NCBI RefSeq assembly: GCF_000321225.1
Contig: NW_004450302.1
Coordinates: 3,307,394 to 3,371,393 of the forward strand
DNA length: 64,000 nt
Direction of reading: 5' to 3'
DNA from: Odobenus rosmarus divergens
Taxonomy: Eukaryota; Chordata; Mammalia; Carnivora; Odobenidae
Made by a program: the position numbers and the translations under genes. The first letter of the stretch is position 1. Each line of letters starts with the position of its first letter. The notes beneath the pieces were generated by a model that was given only the letters and a program-made list of their open reading frames with translations, made no database searches and was not told where the DNA came from. Of this stretch, positions 33,569 to 45,974 are shown piece after piece.

Positions 33569-33764
33569 TTTTGTAAAGATTGTATTTATTTATTTGACAG
33601 ACAGAGACACAGCGAGAGAGGGGACACAAGCAGGGGGAGTGGGAGAGGGAGAAGCAGGCTTCCCGTGGAGCAGGGAGCCCGATGCGGGGCTCGATCCCAG
33701 GACCCTGGGATCATGACCCGAGCCGAAGGCAGACTCTTAATGACTGAGCCACCCAGGCGCCCCT
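33569..33764 (-). mobile_element. CAN-SINE, antisense
   Basis: Full-length copy; flanked by GAGGCTGCTTTTTT and ACAGGCTGCTTTTTG, the target duplication. Confidence 0.93.
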
Positions 33765-34129
33765 GACAGGCTGCTTTTTGAGAAGACACCAGAAGCTGGG
33801 GAGGCTGGCTTGCTGGCTCTCAAGTCAGAGCCCTCCTCCCCGGGGCTCCTTCTGGGGCTCCTGGGGGTGGGATCTCCTTGTCCTCCAGCACCCCCTCTCC
33901 TGGCCCAGATATTCCTCACCCCCACCTTGGGCCACCCTGACCCGTTTCATCTTCACACGTTGCATCTTCCAGCCTTGCCAAGGATCCTGCTGACTAAGAA
34001 ACCATCCCCAAGACCTCCTCATCCAATTCCAGCAAATCTCTTTAATCTTCTGTGCCTCCGTTTCCCTCTATTTTTAGCGAGGGACACCCAGAAGATAGCC
34101 CAGGCCTCGGTCTAGGCAGGAAAGAGGAT

Positions 34130-34770
34130 TTGGGCAAAGCTGTGGGGAGGGGGTTTGACCGAGGCCCAGGTTTCTCCCGCACGGGTCGGAGTCGGTCGCT
34201 GGTCGCTGGTCGCTCCAGGGACACGGAGAGCAAACGCCCAGAGTCGCCCCAACCGAAACGGGTGGGAGCGGCGGACCCATAGGCACCCGGCTCTCGCCCC
34301 ACGTTTTCCCGGGGGGGGTAGGGCGGGGGGAGCCAGCTCAGTGCAGGCAGCGTGAGAACCTCAGGCCCGCAGGCTTCCCCACCAGATCATCGGACGACCT
34401 GCACCCGGGGTCGACCTCCTCTTGAATGAGGCGCGGGAACCGGCCCAACCTGGTGAGATTGCCCCGAAGCGAGGCCCCAGCGGCAGGGGCGGGTCGGGGA
34501 GCGAAGGGCTCCGGGTCGGGGCCCTCACCTCTCCCCTGGGGGTCGGGAGAGGGCACCGAGGGGCGCGGAGGGGGCGCATTTCCCTGGAGAAGCATTTCTT
34601 TCCCTCGGGGGTACGGTGCACGCTCTCTCTGCCGGGTCTCCGTTCCCAGATGCCCTGGGTCCCCGGCCTCCGCGGCCCAGTGGCCCAGTAGCCGCCGCCG
34701 CAGCGTCTCCGAGGCCCGGGGACAAAAGGGCCGGAGATCTACAGAGCCCCCCATAGACACACACAGTGCC
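34130..34770. promoter_or_regulatory. Orphan CpG island
   Basis: CpG-dense sequence, with a 9-bp GTCGCTGGT tandem at about 34191-34214, far from any recognised gene. All six frames carry chance open frames (70-140 codons) without domain signatures. It could be the promoter of an unannotated non-coding RNA. Confidence 0.55.
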
Positions 34771-35389
34771 TATGTTTTTACGGTCAGACTTTGGCTTCAT
34801 TTTTAGTCTGAATGGTGCCAACCGTTTCCCTTTTTCATTCTGCATTCGGAGGTCTCAGCTGTACAGACCTGGTCTGGGAGCTAAAAGAGTGAGTTCTTAT
34901 ACACCCTCCACCCCCACCGAATACATCTTTTCACCCGAACTACCAGCTAAGTACCTGCTTTGGCATTCTCGTTGGATTAAACTCGGCAAACTTGCTTCTG
35001 AAAAACAAACTTTTGTTTTTATTTTTTTAGATGAATTAAGTCAACGATGTGATTTTTATTAGTTCTAATTATCTGAGAAAAGTCCACACTTTAGTTATTA
35101 TTCAGATTGTGTGGAGGAGAACTTATAAACAGAAATGTAATTCGTTTTTAATTTTTCTGTTTTCAATTTTTTTCATAATAAACTTCTATTGCCTATATAA
35201 CTAAAAATGAACACTATTAAAATAATAATTCCCTGATTTTAATCTATCTAAAAAAACAGAAAATGTATGCTAAAGGAAAAATTCAAAAGTTTCCAAAGGA
35301 CATACGTTGAAAAGAAAAGTAATTCTTTCTCCCGCTTCTTACCTCAGTCCTTCCCAGAAGCAACCAATGTGCCGAGTTTTTGTACCCTT

Positions 35390-35900
35390 ACAAATACAGC
35401 TTTTACCACAAATGGCAGCATGCTATACACAAAGCTTTATATTTTGTCTTTTATTTTAAAAATCATGTTGATAATGGTTCTGTATCTTTACTAATGCCTC
35501 CTTTTTAGTGGCTCCATTTTATTGTATGGATGTGCCATAACTTATTTAACCAGGCAACTACTGATAGCCATTTAAATTGTTTCCAATTTTTTCCTCCTTT
35601 TTTTTCTGCTACTATATACAATATTCACGACTCTGTGTATATATGCAAGTGTATCTGTATGATATATTTTTAGAAATGGGTCATATCAAAAGCCTTGTGC
35701 ATTTTTAATGTTCACTGAGTTTAAACTTATTTTCATAGTGTTACTTTAAACAATTTGTGTGTCCATTTTTAGAGAACTGTCTTTTCGTGCCCTCCCATTT
35801 TCTATGTTTTTTGTTGATCTAGATTCTTACTAATCTGTTTTTATGATACTTTATTAAAATGTAAGATAAGGTTAAACATGTGACAGAGGATTTAAAGTTT
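35390..35900 (-). mobile_element. Probable ancient L1-type remnant, antisense
   Basis: AT-rich, with GGCTCCATTTTATTGTATGG, CCATTTAAATTGTTTCCAAT and TTTTTGTTGATCTAG, which recall old L1 3' regions. No open frame. Confidence 0.55.
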
Positions 35901-36104
35901 ATCCATCTGTAGGTACTGGAGTTTTCCCAACAATTTTTTTCCGGGAGATGGAGAACAGAATGGAGGAAATGGGGTGTAGATTTTGAACTATGGCCCCCTT
36001 GGATTTTCTCTTGAAGAATTCCAACTGTATTGGAAAATGGGGGGAGGTTGTTTTTTTTCCTTAATCATCTCGTCTTCTCCACTCTCCTTAAGATTAGAGG
36101 ACAG

Positions 36105-36300
36105 GGGCGCCTGGGTGGCTCAGTCGGTTAAGCATCTGCCTTCGGCTCAAGTCATGATCCCAGGTCCTGGGATCGAGCCCCGCATTGGGCTCCCTGCTCC
36201 GCGGGAAGCCTGCTTCTCCCTCTCACATTCCCCCTGCTTGTGTTCCCTCTCTCACTGTGTCTCTCTCTGTCAAATAAATAAATAAAGTCTTTAAAAAAAA
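36105..36300 (+). mobile_element. CAN-SINE, first of two at the same site
   Basis: Full-length sense copy. AAGATTAGAGGACA occurs just before it and again directly after its A-run. Confidence 0.93.
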
Positions 36301-36318
36301 AAGATTAGAGGACACAGG

Positions 36319-36408
36319 GGCACCTGGCTGGCTCAGTCCATAGAGCATGTGACTCTTCATCTTGGGTTGTGAGTTCAAGCTTAGAGGTTACCTAAAAAAA
36401 AAAAAAAA
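36319..36408 (+). mobile_element. Short CAN-SINE at the re-used site
   Basis: Short tRNA-type copy (GGGGCACCTGGCTGGCTCAG) followed by a run of A and a third target copy, AAGATTAGAAGACA. The two SINEs are separated only by the shared target. Confidence 0.88.
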
Positions 36409-36588
36409 AGATTAGAAGACAAAAGTTCCACGTCGGACTGTGATGGAAACTTCAGAGCTGCAGAACGGAGACTTCAGGCCCAGTGCCCCACATCCTCTCT
36501 CCCTTTGATCCTCAGCCCAGGGCAACGCCCTCCCCACCCCAGCTCACCCGACTCACACCCAACGGCTTACAAAACACTAAAAATTGAG

Positions 36589-36790
36589 GGCGCCTGGGTG
36601 GCTCAGTTGGTTAAGCGACTGCCTTCAGCTCAGGTCATGATCCTGGGGTCCCGGGATGGAGTCCCACATCGGGCTCCCTGCTCGGCAGGGAGTCTGCTTC
36701 TCCCTCTGACCCTCTTCCCTCTCGTGCTGTCCATCTCTCATTCTCTCTCTCTCAAATAAATAAATAAATAAATCTTAAAAAAAAACACAC
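36589..36790 (+). mobile_element. CAN-SINE with ACAC tail and target duplication
   Basis: ACACTAAAAATTGAG occurs before and after. The tail ends in an (AC) run of about nine units that merges with the 3' target copy. Confidence 0.93.
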
Positions 36791-36959
36791 ACACACACAC
36801 TAAAAATTGAGGTGGTGTCTAAGATGCGCTCCTCCAGGCATCTGGTAGGTGGGCTTTTGGAAATTCTACCCTTTCACGAAGGGTGATGGTCTGTCTTCTA
36901 GGCCTCCAGTTTTCTGGGGAACTGAGAGAAAACAGCCAGTGCCCCTGGTCGCTCCCTCC

Positions 36960-37330
36960 CACCACCTAGAGATCGCCATGCGCTTATTATGTCCCCAGAG
37001 GACACGTGGGACAGCACAGATTGGCGGCGGGGGCGGTGGGGGGGGTGGGCAGGAGGGTCGGTGGGGCTGGAGTTGGGGGGCAAGGGAGGCAAGCCAGGAG
37101 TCGGAGAGATCCGAGGGGCGGCCCAGACGGCTCTTTCAGGCACGGGATCCCTGCTGTGAGCCGACCGTCCCCCCCATCCCATGGCGCAAAATTCCAGGCG
37201 GGGACTCCGCTGTCTCAGGCTAGGTCGCAAACGCAGCCCCTTGTGGCTGCACCGGATTTTTCTCCGGCGCGCTTTGGAGCCGTGGCCAGCGCTTTGGTGG
37301 GGGGGTTACTGTTCAGCCCCGCACTCCCGG
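36960..37330. promoter_or_regulatory. GC-rich, G-run-rich block
   Basis: Multiple G-runs (37023-37086) on the plus strand with CpG sites following. Orphan element of unknown use. Confidence 0.45.
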
Positions 37331-37765
37331 CGCGTTCTTTGGAAGACAGAATAGTTTTCGTCCATTTATGCACCTGAGATACCAGCCGAGAAACTGGGCA
37401 AAAACCCTGAGCAGATCTTTAGAGGGAAGGTCAAGAGAGAATTCGGGCCTGGCAGAGTTCTATCGATGGGAGCCAGGCCCACCGCAGCGGAGCGGACGTC
37501 CCGAATATTTACTGAGCACTTACTGCGAGGCAGGAACTTGCTAACAACTTCGGGGGTGCGGGGGTCTCCCTTCTGGTCAAATGCCTCAAGGCCCTGTGGA
37601 AGGTTTGAAAATGAAATATACTCCCCCCCCCAGGTTTTGTTATTAAGTTTGATCTCTTCAGAATTGTTGGAAGTGACATATAGATTGGGTAAATCAAATT
37701 TTAAAGGTTTTGCTTTTTAAGTATTCAAGTAATGACTTAATATCTATTTCTTTTTGTCAAAAGAC

Positions 37766-37792
<27 letters not shown>
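37766..37792. repeat. (CT)n microsatellite at a SINE junction
   Basis: About 13 CT units immediately before a CAN-SINE; the 3' target copy has only about three. Confidence 0.97.
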
Positions 37793-37796
<4 letters not shown>

Positions 37797-37996
37797 CCTG
37801 GGTGGCTCAGTCGTTAAGCGTCTGCCTTGGGCTCAGATCATGATCCCAGGGTCCTGGGATCAAGCCCCGCATCGGGCTCCCTGCTCAGCGGGAAGCCTGC
37901 TTCTCCCTCTCCCACTCCCCCTGCTTGTGTTCCCTCTCTCGCTGTCTCTCTCTGACAAATAAATAAATAAAATCTCTAAAAAAAAAAAAAAAAACA
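37793..37996 (+). mobile_element. CAN-SINE inserted at a CT microsatellite
   Basis: Complete copy. The 3' flank ACCTCTCTCAGGAG is the target. The 5' target copy is the same sequence but with the CT run expanded. Confidence 0.93.
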
Positions 37997-38455
37997 CCTC
38001 TCTCAGGAGAAGTCTAAGGGCTTTATTACCTAATTTCTGATCAAACGACATTTAGCTTTTTGGTCCTTTTACTGCATTATTTTAAGTTAGAAAATATTCT
38101 GATTTATTCAAATAATTGTTAGAATTGGTAGAAACTGCACACTTGGACTTAAGACCTCAGCTCCTGTCCTTTAAAAATGAAAATAATTCAGCTCTTCCTT
38201 CCTGAAGCAGCCCCAATCCGCACCCCATCTGCCCTCTCCTGTGGATGCCACGGCCCCACATCCCCACCCTGCCTCTTTGGCCAGAGCCTGACTTCCAGGG
38301 GTCTTTTCTAGGAGCCTTCTCTTTCTTTGGAGAAGGGGTGGGGAGAAGAGAGCTAAGAAAGGATTTGAGGGCAGAGTCCATGCCGTTGGTGGCAGTCGGG
38401 GCGCCTGGAGCAAGCAGCTGCAACAGGAATGACCAGCTTGCTTCCTTCCTTCCTT

Positions 38456-38658
38456 TTTAAAGTTTTTATTTATTCATTTATTTTAAGGAGAGAGAGAGAG
38501 AGCAAGTGGTGGGGGGGGGCAGAGGGAGAGTAAGTCTCAAGCAGACTTGATGCTCAGTGCCCAGCCCGACATGGGGCTCAATCTCACAACCCTGAGATCA
38601 TGACCTGAGTTGAAACCAAGAGTCAGAGGCTTAACCAACTGCGCCACCCAGGAGCCCC
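38456..38658 (-). mobile_element. CAN-SINE, antisense, older
   Basis: AAAGTTTTTATTTATTCATT, GAGA run and G-run, then ACTGCGCCACCCAGGAGCCCC. It is diverged from the young consensus. Confidence 0.88.
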
Positions 38659-39339
38659 AAGAATGATGAGCTTTTGAACAGTGGCTCCCTCTGCCCTGGA
38701 CAGATGGTCTGGTCTGCAAACGTGGGACCATGACCCACACTTTGTCCACGCTCCACCATACCCAGGGAAAACCACCATCCCCATTCTTCCCAGGAACTGT
38801 TTTGGTGTAGACATTGACTCCTATCTGTCTGATTCCTCCTTTTTTGTGTGTGAGTGAAGTTTTAGAAGGCAAGGGGAAATGAGAAACCGAGAACACTATT
38901 CGGTTGTGCAGTCCCAGTGCACAATCCAACCCCTCTCCCTTCCCCTCATGCTCAGGGTTGAGCTGAGAGGGATTTTAAGTTTCAATTTCTGAAACCGTTG
39001 TTGACGTTCTCCGACATCAACTTCCTCTTTCTCTCTCTTGTTTTTTACTGTTTCCTGGAAGTCTAAGAAAAGGTTCACACCGGAGAGATGAGTGGGAACA
39101 CTATTTTAGACCAACGGAATGTGGCAGAAAGTTGGCTCCTGGTCCAGAAGCAGGAGGATGGGGAAGGGGTTGTGCAACGAAGTTCAAATGTGTGGTGCGC
39201 AGGAGTCTGGTTCCTGGGGGAGCTACAGGCACACATCAGGCAACCCTTGAACCCAGGTCAGAGAAAGGACAGGCAGGAGTCTAGAAAGGCAAAGAAGTTA
39301 ACGATGTTTGGCTGTCTGGGGGTTTATCAGTGCGTCGGG

Positions 39340-39740
39340 GTCAGGCTGGGGTCGAGGCGATGAGGCGATGAGGCGACGTGCTAGGGCAGACGCAGCCGGG
39401 GTGGGGGTTGCACAGGTGAGGAGGGGCTGCCCGGGGCCCAGGCCTCCCCACTGACCCCACCCGGGACCGCGTGGTGGCTGGGCTCCCGGGACCTGCCCTT
39501 TCCCAGCCTCCAGATGGAAAAGAAGGGGGTCGCTGGTGAAATATTAACCCCTTCATGGGTCCTAGGAGGGTGTGGAGAAAGAGTGGTGGGAGGGATGCCC
39601 TCAGGGCTGGGGAGTCGCAGGCGTTTACTGGCCGGGTGGGGTGGCGTTTCCCAGCCTCCATCTCCTTGCTCACGCTCGCTCAGGGCGCTGGGCGGGGGCC
39701 GGCTCGGGTGCCTCCCTGCAGTGAATCAGGCTTCTGACCT
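39340..39740. promoter_or_regulatory. Small GC-rich block
   Basis: CpG-containing, with a GAGGCGAT 9-bp tandem (39354-39377). No gene recognised. Confidence 0.4.
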
Positions 39741-40897
39741 CAGCCCCAAGTCAGCCTCACTCCGGAGGGTAAACATCTTCTGTGCTCTGGAAACTGGTGG
39801 GACCAGAAAGGTGAAGGGGTGGTGAGGTGAGGGGGGCGGGTGGTAGGAGAGAGGCTGAAAAGAGGGGGAGATTCTGAAATCCTGTCTGTCTCCTGCCAGG
39901 AATCCAGTGGTGGCCTTCCTTGGGGACAGCTGTGCAGCCTACTGGAGGCCAAAGAAGGAGCATCCCATGGGGTGCTGTCTTTCTCCTGCTGGATAAAGAA
40001 TTTGTTGCTCAAATCTAGGAAATGCGACTTTGGAAAAGGTCCCAGGCTTGGGGAGGCATTGGAGGGGTGCAGAGCAGGAAAGGGCTGAGAGGTGCCGGCC
40101 CTATTCCCATTCCCCCAGGATCACCTGAAGGACATCCCTCTGAAGGGAAACTGGGCATGTGTGAGGGGTTAAGGATAGAGGCAGGATAAGAATGGAAATC
40201 CTCACTCCTTAGGACAGGAAGGACTTGGTCACTAAACTTTAAGAACATGGTTACTATGGCTATCATTTTTTTTTTTTAATGTTGAAGATGGTGTGGAAGG
40301 AAAGAGCCTGTTTTGACTCCCAATTCAAAGCCATTCTTAGGCTGGTAGAGAGAAGCTGTCAAGTCAAACAGATCCAGCATAGATCTGGATCCCAGTGCCC
40401 ACCAGCTTCAGGTCCCAGCAAGTGATTTTGTCGCCCTGAGCACAGTCTCCTTACCTATAAAAGAGAGCTGATACTAACAGCCACAGAGTTGATGCTGGAA
40501 TGAAATCAACCAATGGAGTGACACACCCAGCACAGCATAGCCCAGCTCTTAGTGACCGCAGGGATGTTCTGCCAGCCTCAGCATCCTTTTGGACCTTGCC
40601 AAGCCCCATTGCAGGTGTCCCAGAGAAACCCTTGGCCACTTGCCCTCTGCTTAGTCCCAGCCAAATGACCAGAGGCACTGAGAAGTGGATCAAAGGAAAA
40701 GTCTTGCTTGGCTCTTCTCCACAGCCCCTGGGCAAGGGAGGGAGTCAGGGAGCTCAGTTTCCTTGGCTCTGGCACCCAGCTGGTATCCCTCCACACCAAG
40801 AGGTCCAGTGGCTCTGAGAGGAGGTAGATGTGAGTAGATCTTAGCTACTGTGGTCCAGAGACACTCCACAAGCCTGTGTTTTCAACATCCCGTTGTT

Positions 40898-41087
40898 CTT
40901 TTTTTTAAGATTTTATTTATTTATTTGTCAGAGAGAGAGAGAGCACAAGCAGGGGGAGTGGCAGGCAGAGGGAGAAGCAGGCTTCCTGCCGAGCAGGGAG
41001 CCCGATGCAGGGCTCGATCCCAGGACCCTAGGATCATGACCTGAGCAGAAGGCAGACGTTTAACCAAGTGAGCCACCCGGGCATCCC
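40898..41087 (-). mobile_element. CAN-SINE, antisense
   Basis: TTTTTTTAAGATTTTATTTATTT to GAGCCACCCGGGCATCCC. ATCCCGTTGTTC-like and ATCCCATTCAG flanks suggest a degraded target duplication. Confidence 0.92.
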
Positions 41088-41449
41088 ATTCAGCACCCCG
41101 TTTACTTTAAAAATGAAAATAATTCAGGAGAGGGCCTGGCTGCAAACCCTTCCTGGGTTTAGAACATCAGAAGACCATTCTTCGAGCTGGCCTCTGGACT
41201 CTCTGCTCCAGATGTGGTTGCACCTGTTCCTAGTCTGTAAAACTGGGGTAACCGCCATTCCCACCCTGTGGGGGGGGGCCTTATGGGAACAGTGACAGAA
41301 TGGCGGTGACTACACTGGAATGTTCTGTCCCCTGTGTGGTATTACACCGATCTCCACGCTAGAAACTAATCGTGAGCACGCAGTTCTAGTTGAAGCAACT
41401 GTGGGCCTGGAAGGGTCTCACTGAGGTTTTGCAAGGTCTTGGAGTCATG

Positions 41450-41640
41450 CCCGAGTTCAGTCTTGCCTCCCACACATATTGCCTCTAACATGACTCCTTC
41501 TCTTAGGGCCCAGTTTTCTCATCTGTAAATGGGGATTGAACCCCACCCCCCCATCAGGTGGTTTGGGGAGCAATAAGTCTCCTAAAGCTTTTGGCTCCAG
41601 TACCTGGCACATAATACGCGCTAAATAAACAGCAGGGACG
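41450..41640 (+). repeat. MIR-type remnant
   Basis: CAGTTTTCTCATCTGTAAAT and TACCTGGCACATAATACGCG; ends immediately before the CpG island at 41.7 kb. Confidence 0.65.
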
Positions 41641-41679
41641 CGTATTCCTAAATAGATACCGGAGGCAACTGATTGCAAT

Positions 41680-42290
41680 GCCCCCTGCGGGAGACTTTAC
41701 CTCTGCTGCTTTGGGGTATCTGAGCGGGAGCCGCTGGGGCGCAGCCGGGAGAGCGGCGAGAGGGAGGCGCTTGGTAACTGGCTGTCGGCCCTGCCGCGAG
41801 CAGTGCTACTGGGAGCTCTGGCGCCTCTCCTCCAGCCTCCGTCATACTTCTTCCAGCCCCGAGCGGATCCTCCTGGGACCCCGCTGGGGCGAAGGCCGGC
41901 TTCTCTGCGGGAGCCGCGGGGACCTGCGCTGCCCTCGGCCGCTGAGCCGGGACCCTGGTCGGGCGCCCGAGGCGGGATGCGCCGGGCTGGGCTGCGCTTG
42001 GAGCGCGGCGTCGGGGAGGCAGGCAGGGAGCGACGGTCCACCCGAGATTTCTCCCCGCCCAGGAGCGCGGAGCTCAGCGCCCCGAATCAGCCGAACTCCT
42101 CCGGTCGCATGGAGCAGCAACGCGGGCCTCGGTCGTGGGCAGCGAGGTTTTCTTCCCCGTGTGTCGCCCGGATGCGCCCTTTTCCGCGCGCACCTTCTCC
42201 GACAGAAGCTCCAGACCAGCCCCGCACAGGCCTCTCTCTCCCGGCGGATCCCCAGTCCCGCCCTGCCCTCTAAGTCCGCTCTCCAGAAAT
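41680..42290. promoter_or_regulatory. Orphan CpG island
   Basis: The densest CpG region between HOXB13 and TTLL6. It contains the 5' two thirds of a 349-codon plus-strand frame (41678-42727). It is probably a promoter of an unannotated transcript or a distal regulatory island. Confidence 0.6.
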
Positions 42291-42960
42291 GGGGAAAGGA
42301 GAACATGCTCCAGTCATGCCCTCCGCCTCCACTTTCCCAGGCCCCCTCTGGCGAATGGCATTTCCCGGCAGAGTCCCCAGAGGCAGAGCAAATGAAAATG
42401 CCAAGGAAAAGGGGACAGGTTGTAGGGTTTGAGTCTAATAAGGGATGCCCTTTTCCTTCTTCTGTCTTTCCCGCCCCTCAAACAGGCACGTTGGAAAATA
42501 ATCCCGAGATTATTTTCAAAGAATCAGGAAATTTGCTGAGGGATGGAGACCCAGAAGAGAACAGGCAATCCAACAGCTTTTCTTCTTCCCATAAGAACCC
42601 AGCCCCTCCATCAGATATGAATACAGCTACTATGCATCTTTCCATGAAATATAAATTTCCCAACCAGGCTGCAAGGAATATGAATTTTCATAGGTACACT
42701 GAGCCCTTGAGGGGCACAAGGCCATAAGAGGGTCTATTCAGGCTATGTCAAAATGCAACCAAATTAGAACATGAAAACCAGAGGTCTTGATTCAGATCTT
42801 TTATGTTTAAATAAAGAGGGGGGAAAAACACTTTTGAAATATCCAAATAATTGGAAATATTCGTAAATATATTCATCGCACAGGGCCTCTGCTTGGTGGG
42901 TGTGGCAGACAGAATCTGGGACCTCAACTAGCTATTTTCTGGTCTAAAAACAAACATACC

Positions 42961-43165
42961 GGGGCGCCCGGGTGGCTCAGATGGTTAAGTGTCTGTCTTT
43001 GGCTCAGGTCCTGATCTCCAGGTTATGGGATCGAGCCCCATGTGGGGCTCCCAGCTCAGCAGGGAGTCTGCTTCTCTCTCTCCCTCTGCCTCTCCCCCTG
43101 CTTGTGTGCTCTCTCTCTCTCTCTCAAATGCATAAATAAAATCTTTATTAAAAAATAAAAAATAA
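42961..43165 (+). mobile_element. CAN-SINE with target duplication
   Basis: Full copy. AAAAACAAACATAC lies before and again after its A-rich tail. Confidence 0.94.
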
Positions 43166-45172
43166 AAACAAACATACACCCAGACACACATCTCCTTTGA
43201 GCCTCTGCTTCTCAGCTATGAAATGGAAAGAACCCAAGTCCCATTCAGATGGTGGGAACTGACTTCGGTGAGTTCGGGGTGGAGAGGTGCGAGGGTGGAG
43301 AGAATGGGAAGTGCGGCCGGCACTGAGTCAGAGGCTCCAAGACCAAGTCCTGGCTCTGTGTCTTGGATGACCCCTAGCCTCAGTGTTCTCATCTGCAAGA
43401 GGGGGGATAATACTGATCTCACAGGACCGCTGTGAAGAATAAACAAAGCAATACATGTGAACGTGCTTTATCAGTATCAGACTTTCCCTGGCCTATCCCA
43501 AATTGAAAGGGGACCCCGGCAAGGAAAGCAAGGGTCCAGCTTGGGCCCTCACCCAGGGATGGGTATAAGCATCCCCACGGCAACTCGATGCCCTGACACG
43601 TGGCTCTGCTGGCTCAGTCTCCCCCCACCCCGTGCCAGAGCCAAGGGGAAGCCAGAGGCCACTGCAGCGGGCCTGCCTCAGCCCCTGTTTGCTTTGGCCA
43701 CATTGTGATGGCCCTGCTGGGTTTGCCAACAGGATTTTGGTGTTTGCTCTCCCGCCTGGCATGACTGCTGAGGCAGCTGGCATTCTTCCCAATTACCCCG
43801 CTGACCAATGTTGCTCGTATCAAGAGGGATCGGTCTCAGCACGACTGCTCAATGTCCGGCCGCTTCCACCCTTTCCTCAGATGGATGGGGGCCCTTTTCA
43901 TTCCTAAGACTCCTGGGCTTGAGAAAGCAGGATGGGGGAGTGACGGCACAGTCTTTCCCTTTAAAATGGCTGCATAAGAAGTACATTCTCAAGGATTGAG
44001 AGGAATCAGGAAATAAGCCAGGAAAAGAAATCAGACAGAGAGCCAGAGAAACCAGGCACCGATTCTAGATTTTTTTTAAAGGATTTGTTTTGTTTTCCCA
44101 CATTTCTTTCCTCGTGTTTTCTGGGGGATAGTAGATAGTTCAGGAGTAAAGAGGATGGGAGACCCTTGCTGAAGGTCACCCCAGACCAGTCGGAGTCTAT
44201 GGGTTAGGAGAGTCATGGAGGACGTATGATTAGCAAGGGAAGAACACATGCTCAGAGCAATCACAATCCCTCCCACCCCGAGGCCGCTCCCGGAGCCTCC
44301 AGCCACCTCCCCCAGCACAAAGTGCGCACTCACGAGTCATGAAATACCCTCCACACGACACAGTACCTACTTGGCTTTCCCAGGCTGCTGGTTAATAACT
44401 TAGTGTCATGGCTGAAGATGCAAAATAATTGAAAGCAATGCTTAGTAAATTGCAGTTCCACGGTCTTCATTGCCTTCCTGACAATTTGCAAAACCCATTT
44501 CATTGCTTTTTTAGATTCCTTGAATTGAAATGCCACTATGTGCTGTAATTAAGCTAAGTGACATGCCAGCCATAAAGACAAGGGTTGTGAATGATTACAG
44601 TGGACTCATAATCACCAGGAAGGGTGGGGGAGGATGCTCGAACAAGCGGCCAATCTGCCTGACTTCCACTCCCCATCAGAGTAGAAGGAAAACTGGAATC
44701 TATAATAGCCCTTTGAAGGCTAGGGAGAGTTTCCCTGGCCTGTGCGAGGTGGGCTAGGGGTTGTCCAGTGTGCGGTGAGCCAGATAAGTGGTTCCCAAAC
44801 ATGGCCATGCATCAGAACACTCCGGGGGAGCTTTCTAATCCAGGTCAACACCCTACCCCAGACTGACTATTCTGGTTTTCAGGGGGTGGGAGCTCACTTG
44901 TCTTTTCAGCTGCCCAGGTAGTTCTGAGCCTGGAGAACCTGCCCAGTCCAAGATGGCTATTTTTAACCATCTGGTCTTCAGGAAAATCATTTTTGCATTT
45001 GGAGGGTTTTCCTTCAGTGCTGCTCTTTTAAATATATCTGGGGACAGGAACTCATCCATCTGCTTTATGAAACGGATGCTCTGATTTCCCTGCCCCCAAA
45101 GCTCCCTCTCCCAATGTTTCTAATTTTTTTTTTTTTTGAGGGGACTCAGTTCTTTTCTTTCTTTCTTTCTTT

Positions 45173-45299
45173 CTTTTTTTTTAAGTAGGCTCCATGCCCA
45201 GCGTGAAGCCTAACATGGGGCTTGAACTCACAACCCTGAGATCAAGACCTGAGCTGAGATCAAGAGTCAGATGCTTAACCAGCTGCGCTACCCAGGCAC
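45173..45299 (-). mobile_element. CAN-SINE, antisense, with CTTT expansion at its poly(T) end
   Basis: GGGACTCAGTTCTTTT (45139-45154) and GGGACTCAGCTCTTTT (45299-45314) flank it. A TTTC repeat at about 45154-45176 sits between the target copy and the SINE tail. Confidence 0.9.
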
Positions 45300-45974
45300 G
45301 GGACTCAGCTCTTTTGAAGCTGTCACTGTTGTTCCCTTTTTCTACTCCCTTCCATTCACTCAGCTGCAATGTCCCAGCTCTATGGTGCTTTTCTCGCCTG
45401 CCTCCTTCTCTTTCCCATGGCCCGTCATCCTAAGAGGGGCTGAAAGTCTTGAAACCTGGGCCACCAGAAGAGCCTCCTAACCACTCACCCACACTGGGTC
45501 TCTCCCCTTGCCAGTCATCCATTCTACTATCTTTTACCAGATTTGACTTTGTAACACTAAAATCCCCCATTCAAAGCCTCCAGTGGTTTTCCACTGAATT
45601 ATGTAAACACTTCCCAGGATAACATTTTAGACCCTCAATATTCACTTATTTAGCAAATATTTACTGAATTTTTATCATGTCCTAGGCACTAGGCTAAAAG
45701 CAGGGGATATAAAGATTTAAAGACATGGTACGGCCCCTCAGAGAGACAGCCACGTAAACAAGTTCACCATCACGAGGATGAAATAAACGAGGGCCCCGTG
45801 GTCTCCCGTATGGTCTCACACTATCTTCCCCTTGTCACCTCCCAATTTTCCTTTCAGATCCAGCCAGATTGGACTAAACTTTACTTCTCGACCACGTTCG
45901 GGGTTGTTTTGTTTTCTTCCAGGCCAGTATGCCTCATACCACACCTCATATCCACTTTTTAAAATCATATTGTG

